Of a stretch of 64,000 nucleotides of DNA, positions 1-6,957 are shown one piece after another. A model generated the notes under the pieces. The model did no database searches. It was not told the origin of the DNA and worked only from the letters and a program-made list of their open reading frames with translations. A program made the translations under genes and the position numbers. Source of the stretch: Mucilaginibacter corticis (GTDB lineage: Bacteria; Bacteroidota; Bacteroidia; Sphingobacteriales; Sphingobacteriaceae); contig NZ_VLPK01000002.1 of the NCBI RefSeq assembly GCF_007558865.1, positions 434,001 through 498,000 of the forward strand, read 5' to 3'. Each line of letters opens with the position of its first letter. The stretch's first letter is position 1.

Positions 1-9
1 TAACGGTAT

Positions 10-30
10 TTAGGAAACTTAATTTCCTAA
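10..30. repeat. Inverted repeat upstream of the first small gene
   Basis: Perfect 8-bp arms (TTAGGAAA / TTTCCTAA) with a 5-base spacer, about 55 bases before the start codon at 87. It could be an operator or the end of an upstream terminator; it has no T-run, so it is a poor terminator. Confidence 0.4.
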
Positions 31-40
31 AAGGAAAACA

Positions 41-57
41 TTGGCACGGTTTTCGGA
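41..57 (+). promoter_or_regulatory. Possible sigma-54-like promoter
   Basis: TTGGCACGG is a perfect -24 half of a sigma-54 promoter. The -12 half reads TCGGA where TTGCW is expected, so the normally invariant GC is missing. It lies 30 bases before the start codon at 87, a sensible distance. A related box occurs upstream of the small membrane gene at 36091-36237. The assignment is inferred from consensus only. Confidence 0.35.
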
Positions 58-86
58 GTGTTATTATTACTACTAAATGAAAACCT

Positions 87-368
87 ATGAAAAGTAATGA
101 TCAAAAATCCGGAAACGGTAACAGACCACAAGAAGCCCCAAAAAGACATCAATCAGAACAAGAGGGTTCAGGTTACGCTACACAAAGAGAGCAACAAACA
201 CATACCAGGAATAATGATGCATCATACAGCGAACAAGCTGACGTAACTCCGCCAAATCATAAAGATTTTCCGGTAGTTGGCCCGGGCAAGGCTGATTTTG
301 AAAGCCGTCCACATGGCCGCAGAACAGGCCGTATGGTAGGCCACGAGCCGGGTACAGAAAGCTTATAA
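87..368 (+). CDS. Small hydrophilic disordered protein
   Basis: A 93-residue protein with no signal peptide, membrane segment or predicted fold. It is rich in Q, N, E, G, R and H, with almost no aliphatic residues in the first 55 positions, so it resembles hydrophilins in composition. The C-terminal third (about residues 60-93) has more order-like content (FPVVGPG, then an Arg/Gly stretch). It is followed by a strong terminator. The next small gene starts with a similar pattern (MK, N, Q, NGN), so the two may be diverged duplicates. I do not recognise a family; a desiccation or stress role is inference from composition. Confidence 0.6.
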   Translation: MKSNDQKSGNGNRPQEAPKRHQSEQEGSGYATQREQQTHTRNNDASYSEQADVTPPNHKDFPVVGPGKADFESRPHGRRTGRMVGHEPGTESL

Positions 369-395
369 AGTTCAGTAGTCTAACTGATTTAACAG

Positions 396-425
396 CAAAA
401 CGGCTACCTTAAGGTGGCCGTTTTG
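396..425 (+). terminator. Intrinsic terminator
   Basis: Near-perfect hairpin: CAAAACGGCTACCTT pairs with AAGGTGGCCGTTTTG with one G-T pair, and the right arm ends in TTTTG. It lies 27 bases after the stop of the first small gene. Confidence 0.8.
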
Positions 426-440
426 TTTAAATATTAATTT

Positions 441-608
441 ATGAAAACGAATAATCAAAATGTGAATAACGGTAACCAACAAAAGGATACTGTTAAGCAA
501 CAGCAAGCAGATCAATCTCAAAATAAGGATAGAAATGCTTCGGGAAAAAAAGCTGTTTATATAAAAGACCTGCCGCCAATTGACGGCGTAAGAACGGGAA
601 TAATATAA
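441..608 (+). CDS. Small hydrophilic disordered protein
   Basis: A 55-residue ORF, ATG to TAA. The first 35 residues are almost all N, Q, K, D and S; the end is more hydrophobic (KAVYIKDLPPIDGVRTGII). Its start resembles that of the 93-residue protein upstream (MKTNNQ...NGNQ against MKSNDQ...NGNR), suggesting a tandem duplication. It is bounded by terminators on both sides. No known family is recognised. Support comes from composition, the similar neighbour and the terminator directly behind it, not from homology. Confidence 0.5.
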   Translation: MKTNNQNVNNGNQQKDTVKQQQADQSQNKDRNASGKKAVYIKDLPPIDGVRTGII

Positions 609-617
609 TAAGCATTA

Positions 618-663
618 CATAACAAAAAAGGGATGAACATTTGCTCATCCCTTTTTTGTTATG
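618..663. terminator. Bidirectional terminator
   Basis: Long hairpin with arms of 19 bases (CATAACAAAAAAGGGATGA and its complement) and runs of A and T on the two sides. It lies between the convergent small gene and accD and can end transcription from both. Confidence 0.85.
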
Positions 664-675
664 CGTTATAGAAAA

Positions 676-1521
676 TTAATTTTTCATCATTTTTAGAAAT
701 GCCGATAGCTCTTCTTTCATTTCGCGGCGGTCGACTATAAAGTCAAGGAAACCATGTTCCTGCACAAACTCGGCAGTTTGAAAACCTTTTGGCAGGTCTT
801 TCTTAATAGTTTCTTTAATAACCCGCGGCCCTGCAAAACCAATTAAAGCACCCGGCTCGGCAATATTGATATCACCTAACATAGCGTATGATGCTGTTAC
901 ACCACCGGTTGTGGGATCGGTCAATAATGAAATATAAGGTATTTTGGCTTGCGATAATAAAGCCAGTTTAGCAGATGTTTTAGCCATTTGCATTAATGAA
1001 AATGCGGCTTCCATCATACGCGCACCGCCTGATTTTGAGATCATTAAAAACGGAACGTTATTTTCAATACAATAGTCAATCGATCTTGCAATTTTCTCAC
1101 CAACTACTGATCCCATTGAACCACCGATGAAATTGAAATCCATACAGGCTATTACTATGTCCTGCCCGTTAATTTTACCGGCACCGGCGCGTATAGCGTC
1201 TTTTAAACCGGTTTTTAACTGGGTTTCAAGTAACCTGTCTGTATACTTCTTGGTATCTGTAAAATGAAGCGGATCGCCTGAAACAAGGTCAGGATATAGT
1301 TCTGTAAACTCGTTATTATCAAATAAAACAGCAAAGTATTCTTTTGACCCTATCCGCAGGTGAAACCCGCAGTAGTGACAAACGTATTGATTTTCAACTT
1401 GCTCAGAGTAATGAAGGGGTTTTTTACATTGAGGGCATTTGTTCCAGATCCCTTCGGGGGTATCTTTCTTTTCCTCAGTAGTCGTAATTATCCCTTTTAA
1501 TTCACGTTTAAACCACGCCAT
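676..1521 (-). CDS. accD: Acetyl-CoA carboxylase carboxyltransferase subunit beta
   Basis: AccD pairs with AccA to move the carboxyl group from carboxybiotin to acetyl-CoA, giving malonyl-CoA for fatty acid synthesis. At 281 residues it has normal length. The N-terminal zinc ribbon is complete: Cys 29, 32, 48 and 51 (CPQC ... CHYC), followed by the crotonase-like carboxyltransferase fold with [11 protein letters not shown] and [11 protein letters not shown]. The frame extends upstream to a TTG at 1542, but the ATG at 1521 (MAWFKRE) matches the usual AccD start and is preferred. accA is not in the window. The gene is divergent from fbaA. Confidence 0.95.
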   Translation of the reverse strand: MAWFKRELKGIITTTEEKKDTPEGIWNKCPQCKKPLHYSEQVENQYVCHYCGFHLRIGSKEYFAVLFDNNEFTELYPDLVSGDPLHFTDTKKYTDRLLETQLKTGLKDAIRAGAGKINGQDIVIACMDFNFIGGSMGSVVGEKIARSIDYCIENNVPFLMISKSGGARMMEAAFSLMQMAKTSAKLALLSQAKIPYISLLTDPTTGGVTASYAMLGDINIAEPGALIGFAGPRVIKETIKKDLPKGFQTAEFVQEHGFLDFIVDRREMKEELSAFLKMMKN

Positions 1522-1837
1522 ATCTATGTCTAGCTCTTTCAATACTGCAAAGAAACGAATTATTTTGTTAGATGTTTGTGATAAAATGTAGAAACAGTAA
1601 TTAGATAATTAGATATAAGCGTCAAGATACAAGAATCAAGAGAGTTATACTCATTTTATGATCCCGGGACAGTTGCATGTGGAATTATTATAACGTTCAG
1701 AAAGTCTTGATTCCTGTATATTTAATCTTGTTTCTACAAGTCACTGTGTATGTTTTACAATAAGCTATCATTTTTATAGACAATTTTTACTTTAAAAACC
1801 GATAAATTTTTTACCTTCGAGGCCCAAACTAAGACCA
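1522..1837. other. Intergenic region between accD and fbaA
   Basis: About 315 bases with no ORF. It holds the divergent promoters of accD and fbaA and an inverted repeat of the AAGAATCAAGA word family (1627-1641 with 1705-1719). A TACCTTCG box at 1812-1819 is one base off the Bacteroidota -7 consensus and may serve fbaA. Confidence 0.5.
1627..1719. repeat. Intergenic inverted repeat (CAAGAATCAAG family)
   Basis: ATACAAGAATCAAGA at 1627-1641 pairs with its complement at 1705-1719 with one mismatch in 15; the loop is 63 bases. The same words recur at 35937-36083. It is not terminator-like. Confidence 0.65.
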
Positions 1838-2917
1838 ATGGATTTAAAAAATTATAAAGGAGTTTTGCACGGCGACCAGGTGCAGGAACTATTTGAGGCA
1901 GCTAAAAAGCACCAGTTTGCTTTGCCTGCAGTAAATGTTATAGGTACAAATACCGTTAACGCTGTAATGGAAACCGCAAAAGCGGTTAATTCGCCGGTAA
2001 TTATTCAATTATCTCATGGCGGCGCACAGTTTTACGCAGGTAAATCTTTAGACAACTCTAAGCTGCAAGCCTGTATTTTAGGTGCTACATCTGCTGCAAG
2101 GCACGTACACTTATTGGCCGAGCATTATGGCGTTGCTGTAATTTTACACACAGACCATTGCGCTAAAAAATTATTACCATGGATAGACGGTTTATTAGAC
2201 AACGGCGAGAAATTCTTTGCTGAAACCGGCAAACCATTGTTCTCATCGCATATGCTGGATCTTTCTGAAGAGCCTATCGAAGAAAATATTGAGATCTCTG
2301 CCAAATACCTGGCACGCATGGCTAAAATGGGCATGACCTTAGAGATCGAACTGGGTGTTACCGGCGGTGAAGAAGACGGCGTAGATAACAGCGATGTAGA
2401 TAGCTCACGTTTATATACCCAGCCTGAAGATGTAGCTTACTCTTACGAGAATTTATTGAAAGTTAGCCCGCGCTTTACCGTTGCTGCTGCTTTTGGTAAC
2501 GTGCATGGTGTGTACAAACCGGGTAACGTAAAATTACAACCGGTTATTTTGCATAACTCACAAGAGTATGTAAAACAGAAATATAACCTGACTGCCGAAA
2601 AACCGATCAACTTTGTGTTCCACGGTGGATCCGGTTCAACCCAGGAAGAAATTCGCGAGGCTATCAGCTATGGTGCTATCAAAATGAATATCGATACCGA
2701 TATGCAATGGGCATACTGGGAAGGCATTAAAGATTACTACCAGTCTAAAGAAGCGTACCTGCAGGACCAGATCGGTAACCCTGAAGGCGCTGATTCTCCG
2801 AACAAAAAATACTATGATCCACGCGTATGGTTGCGTAAAGGCGAAGAGAACTTCGTTAAGCGTTTAACATCTGCTTTTGAGGATCTGAATTGCTTAAACG
2901 CTACTGATAAATTATAA
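1838..2917 (+). CDS. fbaA: Class II fructose-bisphosphate aldolase
   Basis: Cleaves fructose 1,6-bisphosphate into glyceraldehyde 3-phosphate and dihydroxyacetone phosphate in glycolysis, and runs in reverse in gluconeogenesis. The 359-residue length matches the class IIA (E. coli FbaA) type. Metal-binding HTDHC is at residues 104-108. ELGVTGGEEDGV, NVHGVYKPGNVKL and FHGGSGS are the family's active-site and phosphate-binding stretches. It stands alone with a strong terminator directly behind it, as expected for a highly expressed single-gene unit. Confidence 0.96.
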   Translation: MDLKNYKGVLHGDQVQELFEAAKKHQFALPAVNVIGTNTVNAVMETAKAVNSPVIIQLSHGGAQFYAGKSLDNSKLQACILGATSAARHVHLLAEHYGVAVILHTDHCAKKLLPWIDGLLDNGEKFFAETGKPLFSSHMLDLSEEPIEENIEISAKYLARMAKMGMTLEIELGVTGGEEDGVDNSDVDSSRLYTQPEDVAYSYENLLKVSPRFTVAAAFGNVHGVYKPGNVKLQPVILHNSQEYVKQKYNLTAEKPINFVFHGGSGSTQEEIREAISYGAIKMNIDTDMQWAYWEGIKDYYQSKEAYLQDQIGNPEGADSPNKKYYDPRVWLRKGEENFVKRLTSAFEDLNCLNATDKL

Positions 2918-2940
2918 GCGATAAGCAATAGGATATATAA

Positions 2941-2972
2941 AGCGCCAATGCAAAACATTGGCGCTTTTTTTT
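2941..2972 (+). terminator. Intrinsic terminator of fbaA
   Basis: AGCGCCAATG / CATTGGCGCT, perfect 10-bp arms with a 5-base loop, followed by a run of T, 23 bases after the stop codon. Confidence 0.9.
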
Positions 2973-3003
2973 AGTTATAAGGTCATAATTAATTAAGTAT
3001 AAT

Positions 3004-3510
3004 ATGGCCGCCAATAAAAAAAACTTTTTCGAACGATTCTCAAACTGGGCCACTGCCGCTACCGGTAGTTCGGCAGCATTTTTAATGGCTATTGCCGTTA
3101 TTGTGGTTTGGCTGGTAACCGGGCCGGTATTTAAATACTCTGATACCTGGCAGCTTATTATCAACACGGGTACTACCATAGTAACCTTCCTGATGGTGTT
3201 CCTGATCCAGAAATCGCAAAATAAAGACTCGAAAGCCATCCATTTAAAATTGAATGAGCTGCTGGCATCGCACCAGGGCGCCAGCAACCGCATGGTTGAT
3301 ATTGAAGACCTTACCGAGAAGGAACTTGACCAGATCCATAAATTCTATGTGCAGTTATCTGACCTTGCTGAAGAAGAGGATGACCTGACTTGTACACATT
3401 CTATTGACGCTGCCCGCGAAAACCATAACTTTAAGCTTTCAAATCACAAAACTAAAAAGCATTATAATGATGCCCGAGCTAAAAAAGATTCAAGTAAACA
3501 AAGTAAGTGA
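3004..3510 (+). CDS. Low-affinity iron permease family protein
   Basis: A 168-residue protein with two closely spaced membrane helices (about residues 22-42 and 50-68) and a cytoplasmic acidic helix, ending in a Lys-rich tail. The block SNWATAATGSSAAF, then TGPVF, then TWQLIINTGTTIVTFLMVFLIQ is typical of the Fet4-like family PF04120. The function in bacteria is poorly known, so iron transport is a family label only. The 3' end overlaps the start of the next gene by about 40 bases, suggesting translational coupling. Confidence 0.8.
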   Translation: MAANKKNFFERFSNWATAATGSSAAFLMAIAVIVVWLVTGPVFKYSDTWQLIINTGTTIVTFLMVFLIQKSQNKDSKAIHLKLNELLASHQGASNRMVDIEDLTEKELDQIHKFYVQLSDLAEEEDDLTCTHSIDAARENHNFKLSNHKTKKHYNDARAKKDSSKQSK

Positions 3511-3901
3511 CCCCAATAACCTTGAGAAAGTTTTTGCCATACGCCGCGAAGTTTTTGTAGGCGAACAAAACTGCCCGCCCGAACTGGAGTGGGAGCACGA
3601 AGATGAATCCACTCATTTTTTAGCTACTGTTGAGGGCGTGCCTGCCGGTGCGTCGCGGTGGCGTAAGACTGATAATGGCTACAAATTAGAGCGTTTTGCG
3701 GTGCTGAAACAATTCAGGGGGCAGGGCGTAGCGCAGGAACTGGTGCGCACTGTTTTAGCTGATCTGCCAGCCGACGTGAAATATATTTATTTAAACGCCC
3801 AGATCCAGGCCATGAGCCTCTACGAAAAATTTGGATTTGTTAAAGAAGGCCCGCAGTTTGAAGAAGCGGGGATACAGCATTTTAAAATGGTGAAGAGGTA
3901 A
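3467..3901 (+). CDS. GNAT family N-acetyltransferase
   Basis: About 144 residues from the ATG-ATG pair at 3467/3470. The frame is open further upstream, but that stretch lies inside the permease gene and does not look like a GNAT start. The acetyl-CoA-binding motif A is clear (RFAVLKQFRGQGVAQELV), followed by the conserved NAQIQAMSLYEKFGF end. The closest type is the ElaA/YjcF-like single-domain GNAT, whose substrate is unknown. The overlap with the upstream permease suggests co-translation. Confidence 0.85.
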   Translation: MMPELKKIQVNKVSDPNNLEKVFAIRREVFVGEQNCPPELEWEHEDESTHFLATVEGVPAGASRWRKTDNGYKLERFAVLKQFRGQGVAQELVRTVLADLPADVKYIYLNAQIQAMSLYEKFGFVKEGPQFEEAGIQHFKMVKR

Positions 3902-3945
3902 TTTCGAATTTCGAATGTTCGATTTCGGATTTACGAGAATATAAA

Positions 3946-4803
3946 TTATTGGCCAAATATTCTCACCGAATAATCTAACGCTTCCTGTAATTTGCCATAA
4001 TTAAGCGATGGGAGCGAGTTTTGCGTTTTAAGGTAGCTAATCAGGTTCTCGGTAGCGATATTACCTGTAAGCTCGTCTTTGGCCATTGGGCAGCCGCCGT
4101 AGCCTTTTAAAGCGCCGTCAAATCTTTTACAACCGTTTAAATATGCCGATTCAACTTTTTCGTACCAGGTATCGGGTGTGCTGTGCAGGTGTACACCAAA
4201 CTCTGTTTTTGGAAATTGCACGCTAAGTTGCGGATAGGTATCTTTAATTTGCTGAGGTGTCGCGACACCTATCGTATCAGAAAGTGATATGATTGAAACC
4301 CCCGCATTAACCAGTTTATTAGTCCAGTATTGTACTACATCAACGTTCCATTCATCACCGTAAGGATTACCAAAACCCATGGACAGATAAACCAGCAATT
4401 GTTTGTTCTTATTAATGCAAAGGTCTTTAATGCGTTTAACGGTTTCAAAAGCGTCAATTACGGTAGCGTTGGTATTACGCATCTGGAATGTTTCTGAGAT
4501 AGAGAACGGGTAACCCAGGTAAGTTATCTCCTCGTGCTTCGAGGCTTCTTCAGCGCCCCTGTAATTGGCTATAATGGCCAATAATTTCGAGTTGGTATTA
4601 GTTAGATCAAGTTTAGCCAAAACATCCGCCGTATCGCGCATTTGGGGGATAGCTTTAGGTGATACAAAACTCCCGAAATCTATCGTATCAAAGCCAACCT
4701 GTAAAAGCAGGTTGATATATTCGGCTTTTACATCAGTCGGCACAAAGTCATGCAAACCTTGCATAGCATCACGCGGGCATTCGGTAAGTTTTACAAACTC
4801 CAT
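3946..4803 (-). CDS. Hydroxymethylglutaryl-CoA lyase
   Basis: Cleaves HMG-CoA into acetyl-CoA and acetoacetate, the last step of leucine breakdown. The 285-residue TIM-barrel protein starts with the family signature TECPRDAMQG (residues 7-16), has the metal-binding HLH at 205-207, and the active-site cysteine loop GGCPMA at 236-241. No other leucine-catabolism gene is in the window. A secreted hypothetical protein lies 5 bases upstream in the same direction and may be cotranscribed. Confidence 0.93.
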   Translation of the reverse strand: MEFVKLTECPRDAMQGLHDFVPTDVKAEYINLLLQVGFDTIDFGSFVSPKAIPQMRDTADVLAKLDLTNTNSKLLAIIANYRGAEEASKHEEITYLGYPFSISETFQMRNTNATVIDAFETVKRIKDLCINKNKQLLVYLSMGFGNPYGDEWNVDVVQYWTNKLVNAGVSIISLSDTIGVATPQQIKDTYPQLSVQFPKTEFGVHLHSTPDTWYEKVESAYLNGCKRFDGALKGYGGCPMAKDELTGNIATENLISYLKTQNSLPSLNYGKLQEALDYSVRIFGQ

Positions 4804-4808
4804 TTCCG

Positions 4809-5414
4809 TTAAAATTTAGCGTTGTACATTGTCGCTTTTTGCTCAATAGATTGCTTCAGATCATCAGTTAATCCAGCCAAATATCTTTCAAAAGACGCTA
4901 TAAGTGCCTTGGCATTTTTTGATATACGTTTGTTTTCTGCGGTCGATGCTTTCATATAAGTTTCATAAAAAGTTTCCCTTTTATTATAACTGTTAATTGG
5001 CAAGAAAAATACAATATTGTTAACAGTATACCGGTAACGCCCGTTCTTTATATCTAATGTGATGGCAAACTGTACGGTGTACGGATCGATTTCTTCATTG
5101 ATATCTGCTACAAATAATCTGTTGACATTAATATTAAGGTCCTGCGTTGTTGTAAAAATTAATTTCCAATTAGTGTCATCTAAATAATTTTGAGTGAGGT
5201 TTTTAGCGGACATTACTTGTATAGCCCGTTCATAAATTTGAGGCGCCATGATATTATCACCTACTTTAACCGTTTTTTGGTAATAAACATTGTGATTAGT
5301 ATCGGTCAGTATTTTAATTGTGTCGGGCAATGTATTGCTTGCAGGTAAGCCGTCCTTTGCAAAAGCCGTAAAAGTTAAAAGTAATAGTGTCAAGTTGATT
5401 ACAAGCGTTTTCAT
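4809..5414 (-). CDS. Secreted hypothetical protein
   Basis: A 201-residue protein with a clear N-terminal signal peptide (MKTLVINLTLLLLTFTAFA, cut before KDG). The mature part has alternating beta-type segments and one helical C-terminal stretch. The layout (a repeated 'NRLFVADI', 'YRYTVNNIVFF' pattern of strands) resembles periplasmic DUF4468-like Bacteroidota proteins, but I cannot assign it firmly. It sits just upstream of HMG-CoA lyase; the pairing has no obvious functional meaning. Confidence 0.7.
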   Translation of the reverse strand: MKTLVINLTLLLLTFTAFAKDGLPASNTLPDTIKILTDTNHNVYYQKTVKVGDNIMAPQIYERAIQVMSAKNLTQNYLDDTNWKLIFTTTQDLNINVNRLFVADINEEIDPYTVQFAITLDIKNGRYRYTVNNIVFFLPINSYNKRETFYETYMKASTAENKRISKNAKALIASFERYLAGLTDDLKQSIEQKATMYNAKF

Positions 5415-5522
5415 AAAAGTATAGATTGAATAATCCTAAGACGCTAATTAGCTATTTTTAGTTTAACAACTCATGTATCAATTTTGTTAAAATAGGTTTG
5501 CGTCAATCTATATCGTGAAGCA

Positions 5523-6830
5523 TTAATCAGCCTTAGCCAGTTGCCTGTCTTTTTTAGGCAGCTCTTCTCTTTTAAACCTGCGGATGATGAGCCTGCTGCC
5601 GCCATTATTAGCAAGGTAATTTCCTATCCAGTTAATAAATACAATCACCTTGTTCCTGAAACCCAAAAGCGATACCAAATGCACGAACATCCATATCAAC
5701 CAGGCAAAAAATCCCTGGAATTTGATCTTACCCAAGTCGGCAATGGCTTTATTACGACCTATGGTAGCCAAAGATCCTTTGTCATTGTATTTAAACGGCT
5801 CGGTCGGCTCGCCTTTTATCAGTCGGATAATGTTCTTACCGGCCAGCATACCCTGTTGTATAGCTACCTGTGCTACACCCGGGTGCCCTTTTGGTGTTTC
5901 GTCTGATATCATAGCCGCCACATCGCCAATGGCAAATACATTTTCTGAGCCCTTTATGCGGTTAATGCTGTCAACGCTGATACGGTTACCACGTTCTATT
6001 ACATCTTTGCTGATGCCATCTGGCACTACGCCCATAACTCCGGCAGACCATATCACATTCCTGGTTTTAATGGTTTTACCGCCTTCAAACTTTATTTCTT
6101 CGCCGTCATAACTTTCAACCTTAACGTTCAATAAAACCTCAACACCCATGCCGGTAAGGAATTTTTTGGCTGCTGCCGATCCTTCGTCAGAAAAAGGGCC
6201 CAGTACTTTTGGTAAAAAATCAACCAGGTAAACTTTCATGTGTTCTTTACCCAGCTCTGGGTAATCGCGTTCAAGAATGTGGTTACGCAGCTCTGCCAAC
6301 GCGCCTGCAAGCTCTACACCGGTAGGGCCTGCGCCAACCAATACAAAAGTCAGGTAAGGTTCTTTCTCCTCCTTGGTGGTCTTTAAAGAGGCTTCTTCCA
6401 GGTTTTGAAGGATCAGGTAACGAAGGTTAAGCGCTTCGGGTATTGATTTCATAGGCATGGCATATTGCTCGATCTCTTTATTGCCGAAAAAATTGGTGGT
6501 AGACCCGGTGGCGATCACAAGGTAATCATAAGCGATATCGCCTACATCTGTCTTAACTATATTTTCTTCAAGATCGATGCCTGATACTTCTGCGATACGA
6601 AATCTGAAGTTTTTTTGCCCGCTAAAGTTTTTACGTAATGAAAACGCTATCGATTCAGACTCCAGGCTGCCCGTAGCAACCTGGTACAATAACGGTTGAA
6701 AGGTATGGTAATTATGCTTATCAAGCATTAAAACGTCTACAGGCTGGTCTGCAAGCTGCTTGGCTACTTCAAGGCCGGCAAAGCCGCCGCCTATAATAAC
6801 TACTTGTGGGAACTTTGATTTTTGTGCCAT
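5523..6830 (-). CDS. Type II NADH dehydrogenase (NAD(P)/FAD-dependent oxidoreductase)
   Basis: A non-proton-pumping NADH:quinone oxidoreductase of the respiratory chain. The first dinucleotide-binding site is VVIIGGGFAGLEVAKQL (about residues 10-26), the second is LVGAGPTGVELAGAL, and AIGDVA marks the FAD end. A C-terminal hydrophobic segment (FFAWLIWMFVHLVSLLGF) anchors it to the membrane. The frame extends to an ATG at 6893, but that start abuts the secDF terminator at 6906-6940 and adds 21 residues foreign to the family; the ATG at 6830 (MAQKSKFPQ) is preferred, giving 435 residues. Confidence 0.93.
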   Translation of the reverse strand: MAQKSKFPQVVIIGGGFAGLEVAKQLADQPVDVLMLDKHNYHTFQPLLYQVATGSLESESIAFSLRKNFSGQKNFRFRIAEVSGIDLEENIVKTDVGDIAYDYLVIATGSTTNFFGNKEIEQYAMPMKSIPEALNLRYLILQNLEEASLKTTKEEKEPYLTFVLVGAGPTGVELAGALAELRNHILERDYPELGKEHMKVYLVDFLPKVLGPFSDEGSAAAKKFLTGMGVEVLLNVKVESYDGEEIKFEGGKTIKTRNVIWSAGVMGVVPDGISKDVIERGNRISVDSINRIKGSENVFAIGDVAAMISDETPKGHPGVAQVAIQQGMLAGKNIIRLIKGEPTEPFKYNDKGSLATIGRNKAIADLGKIKFQGFFAWLIWMFVHLVSLLGFRNKVIVFINWIGNYLANNGGSRLIIRRFKREELPKKDRQLAKAD

Positions 6831-6905
6831 ATGCAATTGTCTGATCAATTTTTTTAAGATTGGTGTAATTTGTACACTATCTGCGAAAAACATTTATGTT
6901 ATAAC

Positions 6906-6940
6906 AAAAAAGGCTCCAAATGTTCTTTGGAGCCTTTTTT
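6906..6940 (-). terminator. Intrinsic terminator of secDF
   Basis: AGGCTCCAAA / TTTGGAGCCT hairpin flanked by a run of A on one side and T on the other, 18 bases past the secDF stop on the minus strand. It separates secDF from the NADH dehydrogenase gene. Confidence 0.9.
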
Positions 6941-6957
6941 TATTTGTGATTTTGATG

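Noticed and set aside
5541..6111. Two + strand ORFs
   Set aside because: Both lie fully inside the NADH dehydrogenase gene on the other strand.
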